From contig VNWV01000008.1 in NCBI GenBank assembly GCA_009801085.1, positions 1,736,001-1,800,000 of the forward strand: a DNA stretch of 64,000 nucleotides, written 5' to 3'. Below are positions 45,666-58,640 of the stretch, piece by piece. A program made the position numbers and the translations under genes. A model generated the notes under the pieces. The model saw only the letters and a list, made by a program, of their open reading frames with translations, made no database searches and was not told the origin of the DNA. The DNA is from Lasiodiplodia sp. COLG20 (Eukaryota > Ascomycota > Dothideomycetes > Botryosphaeriales > Botryosphaeriaceae). How positions within the stretch are numbered: position 1 is the stretch's first letter; every line of letters starts with the position of its first letter.

Positions 45666-46639
45666 GGCTGTCGATCCACCGCACCTTTCCGGCCGCCAAC
45701 GCAATCCGCAGGCTGTGTCGTAGGAGAAAACGAGAACGAGTAGCACTAGTGAGAGGTTGCAATTTCCGTGCCGTTTTGGACGAAGTGTTGTCCGGCGAGG
45801 CGCAGCAGGGAAGAAGGACCCTGCAAGGCAGCAGGATTCTCTCCCTGGAGCGAAACAAATTAGTCGAGCGAGAAGCAACAGCAGCCCCTGCAAGCGGATC
45901 GATCAGAAACGAGGAGGACGAGGCGAAGTCGAAATAAAATTAAAGCGAGCTGGCGACGGCGGGCAAGATCTTCAAGGGACGGGTCAAGAAACAGGAAATG
46001 GACGCCTTCTTGCCTCATAATCCCTCTGAACCCAACCGTTGCATCACATGCGTGGCGCCATAGGATGCTGCAATATGCACTCCGCATTTTTCGGACTGGC
46101 GATGCAGGGCGCTCCAGCCTGGGTTAGACTGCCGCGACCTGCCCCATGACCGTCTTTGCTGGCCTGGACGCCTGCCCGCCGCGTCATGCACGCCATAGCT
46201 GTCAGATAAGAGAAAATTGCAGGTGTGTGGTCCCTTTGCCGATCTCCACGCGGGGTTGAACATCACAACTACGTCACGACAACGGTTGTGACACGGCATT
46301 GCAGTTCGACGACTTTGAAACAGCCCTATCCACTCCTTCATGGAGTACAGATTACCCACCTCCGCGTAACTCTCAAGTCTTGACCAACCTTCAATCCCGC
46401 CAAAGTTCATAGCAACATCTATTAGACCTTTCGTCAATACCTCTGAACCGATCCAGCATGCTCCCAACCATACTGTTCCCAACAAGCCGCAGCCTCAGCA
46501 AGTAAATCTTCTTTCCGCGCCCCACCTCCCGTCAAATCCATCGCCGCTTCACCTCTGCCGGCACCGAATACCTCGAAAGGGAAAGCCAACTCTTTCCCGA
46601 CCTCACCACCCAGCCAACATAAAAAGAAAAGGCCAAAGG

Positions 46640-46690
46640 AACATCGCCAGACTTGAACCAATGGATCCGTCGGGACTCGTCGAACCTGCG
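46640..46690 (-). repeat. tRNA-like segment, unit 1
   Basis: On the minus strand, GTCCCGACGGATCCATT is followed by GGTTCAAGTCTGGCGATG and then T-runs (CCTTTTCTTTTT). GGTTCAAGTC resembles the B box of tRNA genes (GGTTCRANNCC). The block CCCGRCGGATCCATT...GGTTCAA is shared with unit 2, about 215 bp away. I could not fold a complete tRNA here. Confidence 0.3.
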
Positions 46691-46852
46691 GTAATGACCC
46701 AAATCATGTCTTCGCCAGCTGGCGCCTGTTTTCTCATCTTTTGAACGTAACACAGTTGGGGACGGGCCCCCCCGACGAACAGCTGTGTGTAAAACAACAG
46801 CGTGTAGACGCACCATCAAGCTGGTATACCTTTTGTTTGAAAAAAAAAAAAA

Positions 46853-46995
46853 GAGGTATAATACCGGAATTGAACCAGCTACTAATGGATCCGCCGGGAA
46901 TCTGTTCCGCTGTTAGGACTACGATATCAAGTAGATTCGAACGCGGAGACTGCTTACCGAACCCGGGACCACTCCCATACAGTGGCCACTGACTA
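46853..46995 (-). repeat. tRNA-like segment, unit 2, possibly two tRNA-derived modules
   Basis: Read on the minus strand from 46995: TAGTCAGTGG (A-box-like, one base short), about 45 nt, CGTTCGAATC (B-box-like), then TAGTCCTAACAGCGG (A-box-like), ATTCCCGGCGGATCCATT, GGTTCAATTCC (B box), a GGTATTATACC tail and a T13 run. The order A box, B box, oligo-T resembles a pol III unit or a tRNA-derived SINE. The stems are too imperfect for a functional tRNA call. Confidence 0.3.
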
Positions 46996-47962
46996 ACACA
47001 GAGTGTAGATTAGGGTCTAAAATGCTAGATTGTGGTGGTTGATGGAAAGTAGCTGTCCGGATGGCATGATATAGACAGAAGGGGACGGTTGGTTGAGCTC
47101 TGGAATACCAAAGGAGGGGGCCGTTCTACGACTTCCAGGTCTCTCCATCTCTTCACAAGAACGAAATGGTTCCTTCTCTCTGGCGCAACACACAGGAAGG
47201 CATCGATGCGTTGTGTGATGATGGGTGGCCCGTGCACACACACACTCGCACACGATGATACACGCAGAGCACAAGATTGTTTTTTTGACATTTTCATTCC
47301 AAGCGGTGTGTGCGTTGGTGGCCCGCGGTGGGTGCGCGGACCACGGGGAGAGAGACCGTGCTATGCAGAGCGCTCGTGAAGACATAAAAAAAAAAGCATG
47401 GACAAGCCAAGTCGGCGTGCGCGGGAGGAAGGGAGGGAGGTAAGGAAGCGGGAAGCCGGGGCCTTGGCCCTCTCCGTGTACACACCGCCAGCGGTGTACC
47501 TAGGCGAAGCTGGTCGAGACAAAGCTGAAGCGATATTCGATATTTGCTTCTCGAAGGAGCGGGGACTCGAGAGGGGTCAAAGGTGCTTGGGCCGCCGAAC
47601 GCGACCGAGATATGGCCGGTGAGCATCGAAGCGACGCAGAGAGGCTCTTTCGTCTCTGCAACGTCCCATGTGGAGGTTGCGTTTCTGATCCAACCGCGAG
47701 ATTGCACCAGCACGCCGCGAGGGGGTGGCCCGCCCTCACAACGGCGGTGGCTTCTTGCAGCCGAATCGAACTCTCGTCGAAGCGGCCCTGGCCAGGTGGT
47801 GTGTCGGGCATTTTCAATATTTGGAGATCGTAGATACACCAATGTCCGTCAGGCCGCGAATACGCGCGTCATGGCCAGGCAGCCACCCGGTGGCCTTGCA
47901 ATATCGCGGGCCAAGAATAGAGGCTGTGGAAATAGAATGCCAGCGCCACTTCATATCGCCCG

Positions 47963-49039
47963 TCAGCACCGCAGCGGCAGGATGTGCTGCACAAGACACA
48001 TCTGCCTGCACAGCGGGCACTCGGGCTTCTCCCGACACCAGTCCCCGATGCACGTCCAGCAGAAGACATGGCCACACGTCGTCACGCTGGGGTCCTTCAT
48101 CTCCTCCAGGCACAGCGTGCACTTGCGTTGCTGCGTGCCCGGCATCCACGCCAGGCACTCGGCCTCGGACAAGTCGACTCGCGGCCGCGCCGCCACGGGC
48201 GTGTTTGTGCTTTTTGCGATGCGCTTGCTCTGCTCCTCGCTCGTCCCGTTGTGCGTCGTGTCGAAGAGCAGAGCGTTGTTCGACGCGTAGTCCTGCGCGT
48301 TCAGCGACACCTCGACGCCGTGATCCAGCACCGCAGTGCCGCCTGCTGCCGACCCCGCATTTGCCACCATGGTGTTCTGGAGGTGCAGATAGCTCTGCAC
48401 CGCCAGCTGCAGCACCAGCAGCACGCCCAGCACTTCGTAGCCAACCCGCTGCTCCGACGGCTCGATACGCCGCGTGAAGATGTAGCGCAGTCCCCACAGC
48501 CGTTTGCCAATCTCGTAGTAGGCGCCTGAGAAGTAGAACGTCGCCAGGCTGACGGCGTAGATGGGCGACGGCGACGTGATGGTGTCCAGGTTGTTCAGGA
48601 TGTACGACTGAACGCGATGCGCGACACCCGCCTTTTTCCGCGAGAGCTTGCGCAGGTTCGCCTCGAGTTTCGCGCGTATCCTTCGCCTGAAGGCCGGCAG
48701 GATCCGGTTGAGCCCGTACGGCAAGAGTATGGTCGTGACGATGTAGCCGCCGCGGCGGTAAACGGCGGGCAGCCGCAGCGTGTCATCCTCGACCTGCACA
48801 ATGTCGCAGTATTCCTCGCCGAGCGTGCGATTGCCGACAAAGGTCGTCAGCCCGAAGTAGAGGAGTTCGGCAGCAGTCTTAGCCTCGTTCGTGTAGTTGT
48901 GCGCGAAGCGGGCTCCTCTGAGCTTGCGGAGAATGGCCGACAGCTGCTCGAGCAGCACGCCCTCGAAATACGAATCCTTCTGGTGCGAGCGGATGATATC
49001 GGGCGCCGCGGCGAAGGGATACCGGCTGGATGATGTCAT
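47963..49039 (-). CDS. PEX10: Peroxisome biogenesis factor 10 (RING E3 ligase)
   Basis: A peroxisomal membrane RING-type ubiquitin ligase subunit (with Pex2 and Pex12) needed to recycle the PTS1 receptor Pex5. A single exon gives 358 residues. The N-terminus has the Pex2/12-type region: YPFAAAPDIIRSHQKDSYFE, then LSAILRKLRGARF and ELLYFGLTTFVGNRTLGEEY. The C-terminal C3HC4 RING is at about 307-346 (CTLCLEEMKDPSVTTCGHVF, then CWTCIGDWCREKPECPLCRQ), followed by VQHILPLRC. Hydrophobic segments lie in the middle (TLVQ...SLATFYFSGAYY and LGVLLVLQLAVQSYL regions). The next gene upstream is CYP51 on the same strand, 286 bp away. The SKL-tagged enzyme at 17 kb is a predicted cargo of the pathway it serves, but the two are not linked as a cluster. 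Confidence 0.95.
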   Translation of the reverse strand: MTSSSRYPFAAAPDIIRSHQKDSYFEGVLLEQLSAILRKLRGARFAHNYTNEAKTAAELLYFGLTTFVGNRTLGEEYCDIVQVEDDTLRLPAVYRRGGYIVTTILLPYGLNRILPAFRRRIRAKLEANLRKLSRKKAGVAHRVQSYILNNLDTITSPSPIYAVSLATFYFSGAYYEIGKRLWGLRYIFTRRIEPSEQRVGYEVLGVLLVLQLAVQSYLHLQNTMVANAGSAAGGTAVLDHGVEVSLNAQDYASNNALLFDTTHNGTSEEQSKRIAKSTNTPVAARPRVDLSEAECLAWMPGTQQRKCTLCLEEMKDPSVTTCGHVFCWTCIGDWCREKPECPLCRQMCLVQHILPLRC

Positions 49040-49325
49040 GGTCGTCTGCGTGGGCGGGCGTGGGCGGTGCGTGTCGCGGCGAGACGAGAGGTGGTGAGCT
49101 GCCCCGAGGCCTCGGCATCAAATGCGCCGCCTCAGGCACGCGCCGAGGCTCCACTCCACACGTGTCTGGGCCAATTCGCAGAAGAGCATCAGGTATTATT
49201 ATTAATATAGCGTTCTGTGTGTGTGGTCTAGAAGCCGAATCACTTTCTACCACTTCTCATATATGTCGCTCGTGAAGGTAAGTCGTATCCAAGCATCGTC
49301 TAGCCATTACTCCATGCACAAGAGT

Positions 49326-51071
<1,746 letters not shown>

Positions 51072-51457
51072 GGCGCGGGAAGGACGTCGTGTGGTCGGGG
51101 TGGTGGAGGTGTAGGGAGACGGAGGGCGGCGTAATTATTATCTTGGACGCAGGTACCGATCTGCTAGGCGGTGAAAGGGGCTTCCCAGATGAGATGGCGC
51201 CCATCCAACGCCTGGGACGTTTCTCACGCCACGACAGCCGACAAATGCCAGATTTTTCTGCCCTTTTGTTGGCTAAGCTCTGCAAGATGCTGATGTGCGC
51301 CGCAAAATTTGAGTTGCGCTGGCGGTGCGCGCAGCTGCTGTGCCGAATTACGAAGCAGCCCATCCGACTGGCTTCCCAATCCCCACCGACAAAACGTTAG
51401 CCTCGTACGGTCCGCGCACGACTGGACGACGACCCCGCGGGCGCTGCTCCGTTCGCC

Positions 51458-51466
51458 TCGTACCAT
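51458..51466 (+). promoter_or_regulatory. Possible sterol-response element (SREBP-type)
   Basis: TCGTACCAT matches nine of ten bases of the fission-yeast Sre1 motif ATCGTACCAT, 387 bp upstream of the CYP51 start. CYP51 genes of moulds are commonly activated by SREBP-family factors under sterol or oxygen limitation. A single short match could be chance. Confidence 0.3.
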
Positions 51467-51809
51467 GCCGCCAGCAGGCCCCGGCAAGCATCAGGGCCCA
51501 GTGCGTCCCTGTCCACAATCATCCGTGGCTGTTGGCTTCAATTGAACGGTAATACGTGTATTTCTCGCGCCAATGTCCAGCTGCGCTCCTAACTAATGTA
51601 CATACAAGAAGTAGAAAGGCATCCGTAGGGGTATCTGACACGCCATGAACTAACAGCCGACGAAGGTATCGTCCAGTGCCCATCCCTACGGAAAACGACA
51701 GGAAATGCAGAGGCGAAAGTAAAGCATGCTGGTCCCAGAACCTTCCATTTCCTCCCCTCCTAAAGGAAAGTACAGAGAGTATTGTAGCCAGAGGCCAGCG
51801 CTAGAGCAA

Positions 51810-51986
51810 GGGCCAACTCTGCCTCAGCAATTTTCTTTACGGGAAGCCACATCTGCGGGCAGTAGAGGTTATCGTCCAGACGTGAATGTACAACCGTGAA
51901 TTCCCCATTTACGTCCGGATAATTGCTTCGACTACCCATAACATGAGCGAAAAACAAACTCACGCTAGCCTTCGGCGGCAATACCC
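51810..51986 (-). repeat. Dispersed palindromic element, copy F (near full length)
   Basis: On the minus strand it reads GGGTATTGCCGCCGAAGG, CTAGCGTGAGTTTG, TTTTTCGCTCATGTTATGGG, left arm GTCGAAGCAATTATCCGGACG, a loop, right arm CGTCTGGACGATAACCTC, then TACTGCCCGCAGATG and TTGCTGAGGCAGAGTTGG, ending CCC. It shares the GGGTATT start with copy B and the GCTGAGGCA end with copies C and D. Confidence 0.7.
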
Positions 51987-52146
51987 ATATGTAAGCATGA
52001 CCTAAGACACATGGCAAAAGCCGTGAGCCATGACGCCTCTTCGCCTGAGAAGTCAGAAGAGGCAACGCCGCCATCGCTGATTAGGAAGTCTTGCTGCCCG
52101 TCAAGAAAGGAAAGTGGTCCCACGAATTCATGACAATGACAACGCT

Positions 52147-54333
52147 TCAGGCCCCGGGGTACTTGCTCGTCTCATCGTTGCCGAACAGCGTCTCGTCGCC
52201 CTTACCGCCCATCTCCATGAATTCCTCTGCGTTTCTGTTTCCCGACGGCGTGTCCTCCTTGTTGGCTTTCTTGGCCTTGCTCGCTTTTGCCGGTGACTTG
52301 ATTCGCGAGCCGCTCCCATTCTTCTCGTAGATCTTGAGCGGCGGGGCATCACTTGCAAGCCCCACCACTTTGCTGACCTTTACGTCGTTAATGCTGCTCA
52401 AAAGTGTTCGCTCGCGTTGGACTTTGCGCTTGGCAAAATCGAGATTGCCCAAAGCTCCCGTCAAGCCATCGGTTGAGTCAATGCTTGCGCTAGGGCCACA
52501 GGCATTGCGGGTCCATGGGTGCTCAAGACACTCGTCAATGGTAATGCGCTTGTTGACATCGACCGTCAACATCTTGTCAATCAGATCCAGAGCGGGGTCG
52601 CCAACGGAGTCCCAGTACGGACTGGGGTAGTCAAATCTGCCCAGTTTGATCTGTTGAGACAAGGTGTAGGGATTCTCTTGGTTATAAAGCTCGTCGGAGA
52701 ACGGTGGAAATCCGCAGAGACAAATGTAGAGGACGACACCGAGGGACCAAACGTCCACAGCACGGGTATAACGGCGGTGGTTAGACGACTCAAGGATCTC
52801 GGGCGCAACGTAGCTCGGCGTGCCGCAGAGCGTTGTCGTGAATGACTCCTCCCCAATGATCTTCGCAAGACCAAAGTCGGCAAGTTTAATATTCAGGTTT
52901 TTGTCCACCAGGAGGATGTTCTCCGGCTTGATGTCGCGGTGCACAATATTGCGCTCGTGCTATTACAAGTGTTAAAAAAAGGTTAGTTACGCTAGTGATA
53001 CACAGGGCTTACTTACCAGGTATTTGACTCCTTGGAACAGCTGCACGAAGACCTTTCTTGTCTCTTCCTCGTTTAGCTTCTGCTTCATCACGATCCAATT
53101 GAAGAGCTCTCCTTCCGGAGCCAGTTCCAACACAAGGTAAACGCCATCCGCCTCGTCAAACGTGTCCTTGAGGCACAGGAGCGAGGGGTGGCTAACGCTC
53201 ATCAGGACGGCAATTTCTTGCTGCAGGCCCTCCACCCTCGAACGTTCAGAAGGTCCACCACGTTTCTCGAACTTCTTGACGGCAAATCGCATCCCACTGG
53301 ACTTTTCGATGCAGAGGTAGACCGATGCAAAGTGGCCCTTGCCAAGCTGCTCCTGGACGCTGTATTGCTCGCTGAAGCCGTTTGTTGCACGCTGGCTGCG
53401 CGGGTAACGGAACATGCACTTGGCTTCGTCGACAATGTGGATTTGGTCACCCTCATGGAGTTCTCGGCGTTTGTTTCGACCGACGATTGCATCGTTGACG
53501 AAGGTCCCATTGGCCGAAAGATCCTCAAGCACCGCAACGGCGCCACCGCCCTTGTGTTCCAGGAAAAGAAGGCAGTGACGGTTCGAGACTGCCAGCGACG
53601 ACTTGATGACACGATCTAAATCAGACAAAGACTGTCAACATCATCCAGAAAATCCGCATCAGAAGAATACAACGACGTACCGCATTCGGGATGCCTGCCG
53701 ATCAGGTATCCGCCCGCCGGGATGCCATCGTGCTGCTTCTTCTCTTCGTACTTTTCTTCCTGCTTCTCCAGGGACCCCCTCCTCATTACTGCCTTCCCGG
53801 ATGGTAGAGGTGGTGGGTTAGGTAGAGGGCACGCACTGCGCTTCCTCAGCACCAGAACGTCTCCGAACTTGTCATCCATGGGCACCAAATATCCCCAGAC
53901 ACCTTCGGCCTCTTCGTCCTGCACCTCATACCAGGGACCGGGCGGGTATAGGAATTGCGAGTACGGCTGGGTATCTGAGGGTGGCGATGATAGGCCGTTA
54001 CGTTGCGACGTCTCGACGGGTCCCTTGCTCGCCACCTGCGAGGCATCGTCGGTGCTTTTTGGCGGCGGTGTTGCGGTGCCCTCCTTGGAGACATCGGTCG
54101 TGGTAGAGCCACCCTGGGTGATGGGCGAGGGAAAAGCGGCGTTGTGAACCTTCAGCGGCGTCTCGGGGCCTTTGTCAGCAGCGGATTGCTCGGTGCGCGG
54201 CTTCTTGTACTCGGTATCTTGCTCGCCGGCGGATTGCTAGTTGCGGGCAGTTAGCGCACGAGGATTGCGAGGCCCAGGCATCGCGACGCACCAGAGCGCG
54301 TTTCAATTGACTCTTTTCGGGTTGGGGCGCCAT
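52147..54333 (-). CDS. Checkpoint kinase Chk2/Cds1 (FHA-kinase; PRD-4 type)
   Basis: A DNA-damage effector Ser/Thr kinase of the nucleus. The exons are 54333-54292, 54236-53681, 53615-53017 and 52959-52147, giving 669 residues. Introns are 55, 65 and 57 nt. A disordered N-terminus of about 100 residues precedes an FHA domain at about 120-270 that spans an intron. IGRHPEC with phosphothreonine-binding Arg195 is joined to DRVIKSSLAVSNRHCLLF, then DLSANGTFVNDAIVGRNKR. The kinase domain begins YSVQEQLGKGHFASVYLCIE with VK Lys, then HRDIKPEN at 406-413, DFGL at 427-430, and CGTPSYVAPEIL. A basic C-terminal tail (SRIKSPAKASKAKKANK) may be a nuclear signal. With one FHA domain it fits Cds1/Chk2 and Neurospora PRD-4 rather than Rad53, which has two. 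Confidence 0.93.
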
Positions 54334-55677
54334 GATGGCAGGCAGCTGGAGCTGTGACTGCCCGTTTCGGATGGCGAAGGACTTGAGATCTGCTCGTGCG
54401 CGGGGAGGTGGAGATGCTGTATCGGAAGAAGCGCGGGGCTGTGGTCGTAGCGAGGGGAAAAACAAATTAGCTAGGCTAGGCAATAGAATGGAGGAGGATG
54501 GCGTTGCAGCCTTGAGAGCTTGTCGGAGCGCGACTGGAAGGCCTCCGCGGCGGTCTTGGCGCGTGGGTGCGACGGGCGGCGGAGCTCCGAAAAGATGGAA
54601 CCACCGCCTGATTCGCCTGTGACGCAACCCCGCCTACTGCAGGGTCCGCCCACATCGCCTGTGGTCTTCATCAATCGCGATCGCGACGCCCCTCGAGTCC
54701 TTGCAGATCGAGAAAGATGGCTGCGAGGGCCCCTCTACCGTTCCCTTTCGTGTCGGCTGAGAGATTTGCGCAGGGGTGTGAGGATCTCGTAGCGCTGGTT
54801 GAGCGCTCCGGCCGCGCACACGACTGGCAACTAACGCCGGGGGTATGTCTACCACGGCAACATTGTCCATCACCTTCACGGTTGACGGGCGTCATAGGAT
54901 CAGGGCCTGCGCATTGTCCGCCTGCTCACGCACGATTCGACCGTCTTTGGAGACGCAACCCACGAGTCGTTCGACCCTGTCGAGGAAAGTGATGAGGCAA
55001 GTCTTGGGCTGTCTATTCGAGTATCTCGAGCTTATTGGTGCAGGAGGAATTGCCACTCGCCCAGCATACCGCGCGATCACCGCGTGTAGAGTTCAGTATT
55101 GCACTGTCTCCCGTATATTGCGTCCCGGTTCTTTACTTCAGCCTGCACGATGTGCCCGCTAGTAGCCATGCTTCCGTGGAGCAGATCCAAGACCTACTTG
55201 TTCCCCCGCATTTCAGCGCCCAAATCAAAAGCGTAGGGGTCATGGGCGGTATCAGCATGACCGTAAGTCTCAGGAACGACAATGATCGGGGTGAGGGGGA
55301 GAGCTAATCGCCAAGAAGAATCATCCGGTGACAGATATGCCCGTCTTCTTCGTGCACCCATGCAATACTGCCACAGCCCTTGAGGAAACCGCTTCAACAC
55401 CGGAGCCTTCTCCGCTGCAGTACATGCTGCAATGGCTCGGGATAGTCGGAGCGTGCGTTGGCTTGCATCTACCAATGGACCTCGCATTACAAGCAGATCG
55501 AACTTCTTGAGGAGACCAAGCGTGGAATCGTGCTCCTGTCATTGCAATTAGACTTGACTAATCAGAAGAGAACCGTAACGCCGCCAACTACCTTGTGGGA
55601 GGAAGATCTTCCGCTCTCGGTCGCAACGCGCTGCAACATTGTCAGACGCGCCGCCGGGCAGTGATCGGGGGGGTAAT
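54334..55677. other. Spacer Chk2 promoter / U2B'' trailer
   Basis: A 1.3-kb spacer. The first 500 bp upstream of 54333 is GC-rich promoter sequence. The remainder has short frames on both strands without recognisable content and no element copies. Confidence 0.45.
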
Positions 55678-56405
55678 TCAGTCGGATTCGTCCATCTCCA
55701 TCTCGGCCTCGTCGTCCTCCTCCTCATCAGCAGGGGGCTGCTCGATCTTTGTCCGCTTGGCATCGCCGGCCTCTAATTCCTCGTTCTTCCTCTTGGAGCT
55801 GTCGACGCTCGCAGGGCTGTCAACTCCATTCACGGCAGGAGGCATGGGAAGCGATGATGGTGGGTTGTTGAAGATGGATTGCTGGAGAGAAGTCGTAGGA
55901 GCAGGAGCCGGCGCAGGCTGAGCAGCTTGGGGCTGGTTGAAGGTGCCGTCGAGCTTCGCAACAAAGTTGGACTTGGTCTTAGCATATTGGATGATCTAGA
56001 ATCTTGTCAGCGACATTGCTCCCTGGAAATGCGTAGCACAAGGTGAAGTTGAGTTCCCACCATCTTCTTGCCATGGAACTCCTTCTCGTCGAGGTTTCGC
56101 ATGGCCTGAGTGGCCTTGGAGATGTCCTGAAAGACAATGTGTGCCTGGCCGCGCATCTTCATCGTCTTCAGCGTGACGATGTCGAGGACGCTGCCATAGG
56201 TGCTGAAGAGCAGATACAGCTCGCGTTTGAGGTCCTTCTTCGGCATCTTGTCGGTGAGGTTCCTGCAGTACAGCCTGGATGGACTGAGCAATTGTGACTC
56301 TCAAATAGCTGTGCCGGTGCTCGCCACTTACGTCTGGTTGGGGGGAGGGCCCGCGGACTTGGACTTGTCAGCCTTTGCGGCGTCGGTCTTTGCACGGCCT
56401 GCCAT
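55678..56405 (-). CDS. MSL1: U2 snRNP protein B'' / U1A family (single RRM)
   Basis: A spliceosomal RNA-binding protein that binds U2 snRNA stem-loop IV with U2A'. The exons are 56405-56332, 56274-56061 and 55995-55678, giving 201 residues. The RRM begins at about residue 25 with TLYCRNLTDKMPKKDLKREL. It has the RNP1-type strand MRGQAHIVFQDISKATQAMR and ends HGKKMIIQYAKTKS across intron 2 (donor GTGGGA, weaker than others here but frame-preserving). The C-terminal half is Pro/Ala/Gln-rich and ends in an acidic tail (EEEDDEAEMEMDESD). The second RRM seen in animal U1A is absent, as in yeast Msl1. U1A versus U2B'' cannot be separated with certainty. Confidence 0.87.
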
Positions 56406-56744
56406 TGCGAGCGTCTTGGATGTTGCGGATGCTATATGTAGAGGAGGCGACGCGCCGTAGGCAAAGAGCGGGAAGTTGCGGGTTTGTGCGAATGCGGTGG
56501 AAGAAGGTTGTATTTATGCGGCGGGGGTGACGTGAAGTTCTACACGCGCGCAACGAAGCTATTGTCCTGCCAGTGAAATCAAGAAGGCACCGAAGTCTCG
56601 CCGAGCGACGGACCCTGGTCGCAGCTGCCGCGGCGTCATCAGCCCCCCTCCAACGGTGCCCAGCCCGCATTCACTCCCCTACAACCCACCTCCGCAATAG
56701 TAGAGAGCTCCTCCTATTGTGGTAACAGCCCGACAGCAACAACA
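56406..56744. promoter_or_regulatory. Bidirectional promoter U2B'' / ARPC1
   Basis: A head-to-head spacer of 339 bp between start codons. It has no clear TATA box. It contains a CTCCTCCTATTGTGG motif near 56708-56722; ATTGTGG resembles but does not match a CCAAT complement. Confidence 0.45.
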
Positions 56745-57921
56745 ATGGCGCCATCCGAAGTCCATCATCTATTTCACCACCCCGTACACGACCACTCGTT
56801 TACGGCCGATCGCTCCGGCGTTGCTGTCACCCGCGAGAACAACGTCGAGCTCTACGAGCGTTCAGGCGGCAAGTTCCAGCTCAGCGATGTGCTCACCGGC
56901 CACGACAAGACCGTGACCGGCGTCGACATTGCGCCCAATAGCGGCAAGATTGTGACCTGCTCTCAGGGTGCGTACTTTCAATTGTGGCAGACGACGCCCC
57001 GCCGGCATCCCTGAAGACCAGCCTCAAGACTGACAGTTTGCGCGCCACACAGACCGTAACGCCTACGTCTGGGAGCCCACGGCGGCGGGATGGAAGCCAA
57101 CGCTCGTGCTGCTGCGCATCAACCGCGCGGCGACGTGCGTGCGCTGGTCGCCGTCAGAGACCAAGTTCGCGGTGGGCAGCGGCGCGCGCGTCATCGCCGT
57201 GTGCTACTTCGAGGAAGAGAACGACTGGTGGGTGTCGAAGCACCTGAAGAAGCCGATCCGCAGCACCATCACCTCCGTTGCCTGGCACCCCAATAGCGTG
57301 CTGCTCGCCGCCGGCTCCGCTGACGGCCACGCCCGCGTCTTCTCCGCCTTCATCAAGGGCGTCGACCAGAAGCCCGAGCCCAGCGCTTGGGGCGAGCGCC
57401 TCCCTTTTAACACCGTCTGCGGCGAGTTCCTCAACAACACCACCGGCTGGGTCCACGGCGTCTCCTTCAGCCCCTCCGGCTCCGCCCTCGCCTTCGCCGC
57501 CCACGACAGCAGTGTCACCGTCGTTTACCCCTCTGCTCCTGATGCCCCGCCCAAGGCAGTGCTGAACATCAGCACCCAGCTGCTGCCGTTTGTGTCGCTA
57601 CAGTGGACCGCCGAGGACACCCTCATCGCGGCCGGTTACGACTGCGAGCTCTACCGCTTCCAGGGCAACGAGGGGGGATGGCAGCTGGTTGGAGCCCTGG
57701 AGACGAAGGCCGAGGCCGCCGGCAGCGGCGAGCAGGAAGAGAGTGCCAGAAACATGTTCAGGCAGATGGACCTGAAGGGCAAGGTCAAGGATGACACGAA
57801 GCTGCATTCGACGCACCAGAACACGGTTCTGATGATGCGCAGCTACCAGGAGGCTGGCGGCCAGATTTCCAAGATCAGCACCAGCGGTGTTGACGGGAGA
57901 GTTGTTGTCTGGGATATTTAG
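56745..57921 (+). CDS. ARC40: Arp2/3 complex subunit ARPC1 (p41, WD40)
   Basis: The WD40-propeller subunit of the actin-nucleating Arp2/3 complex at cortical patches and hyphal tips. The exons are 56745-56967 and 57053-57921, with an 85-nt intron (GTGCGT to CAG), giving 363 residues (human ARPC1B has 372). Splicing restores CSQDRNAYVWEPTAAGWKP. Repeats include HDKTVTGVDIAPNSGKIVT, NRAATCVRWSPSETKFAVGS, STITSVAWHPNSVLLAAGSA and WVHGVSFSPSGSALAFAAHD. The conserved loop ESARNMFRQMDLKGK precedes the last blade, which closes with STSGVDGRVVVWDI. Confidence 0.94.
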
Positions 57922-58418
57922 ATGACAGATACCCATCGGGCTAGGTGAGATATCACATACAGAAACACGAAAATCCAAGAATCGTTTGAATCTCATGACT
58001 ACGTGTCGGTGAAGTTGTGAAATGAGATATCAGAAAGAACGGCGTAAATTCTCGATTCATGTCCTCGTACGCTCTACGTTCTATGAACGCAAGCACTATT
58101 TAACGACCCCTAACGTCCGCAGGCGAAGGATTTTCATGCATAGACCGAGATAGGCCACAGGATCGCGTAAGAATAGACGCAGCCTACCACTGCCCCGAGA
58201 AATCGAATCCAATAACATCCCTGTGCTTCCGTACTGCACAATCCGAACCAAGAAGCACGAGTTAACCTCCAAATCCGAGAGGAGAGCCGGTATGAGCCTT
58301 TCCCTTTGTAATCCCTAGAACGCCGGCGCTATACTTTTGATACACTTTTGTACACAATCTTATCCCGATATGGATGACTGGTGAGTAAACGGTAGAAACT
58401 GGTAGGTGCAAGTGAGGC
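57922..58418. other. Convergent spacer ARC40 / MDM31
   Basis: Tail-to-tail trailers of the two genes. No gene or repeat is seen. Confidence 0.5.
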
Positions 58419-58575
58419 TTAAGCGATGTTACCCGCCAGCCCGAGGAAGAGCGCTTGCGCGGCCAGCTGGAGAGTCCAGATGCCCACCTTCTTGAAGCGG
58501 CGCGCACGCATCTGACGGTCATCGTTAATGTCGCGGGCAAAGGCTTCGTAGAGCTGCATGAAATGTCAGTGACAC

Positions 58576-58640
<65 letters not shown>

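Larger units (their letters stand above)
45666..47962. other. 2.3-kb spacer with tRNA-like duplicated segments
   Basis: Contains the promoter of the His-rich protein gene, two related tRNA-like segments listed separately, and the trailer of PEX10. An A/T-rich stretch around 46830-46870 carries an A13 run. A minus-strand frame of 182 codons (47294-47842) has no recognisable motif. Confidence 0.45.
51072..52146. other. Spacer with CYP51 promoter and element copy F
   Basis: The first 500 bp upstream of 51071 is the likely CYP51 promoter, with an SRE-like site listed separately. The element copy at 51810-51986 follows, then the trailer of the Chk2 gene. No gene is supported. Confidence 0.5.

Noticed and set aside
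47294..47842. 182-codon minus-strand frame before PEX10
   Set aside because: Low-information Arg/Ser/Pro-rich sequence ending in a repetitive Pro/Ala stretch; no motif or splice structure.
17117..49039. A peroxisomal gene cluster (SKL enzyme plus PEX10)
   Set aside because: The two genes are 30 kb apart with many unrelated genes between. Shared compartment only, not a cluster.
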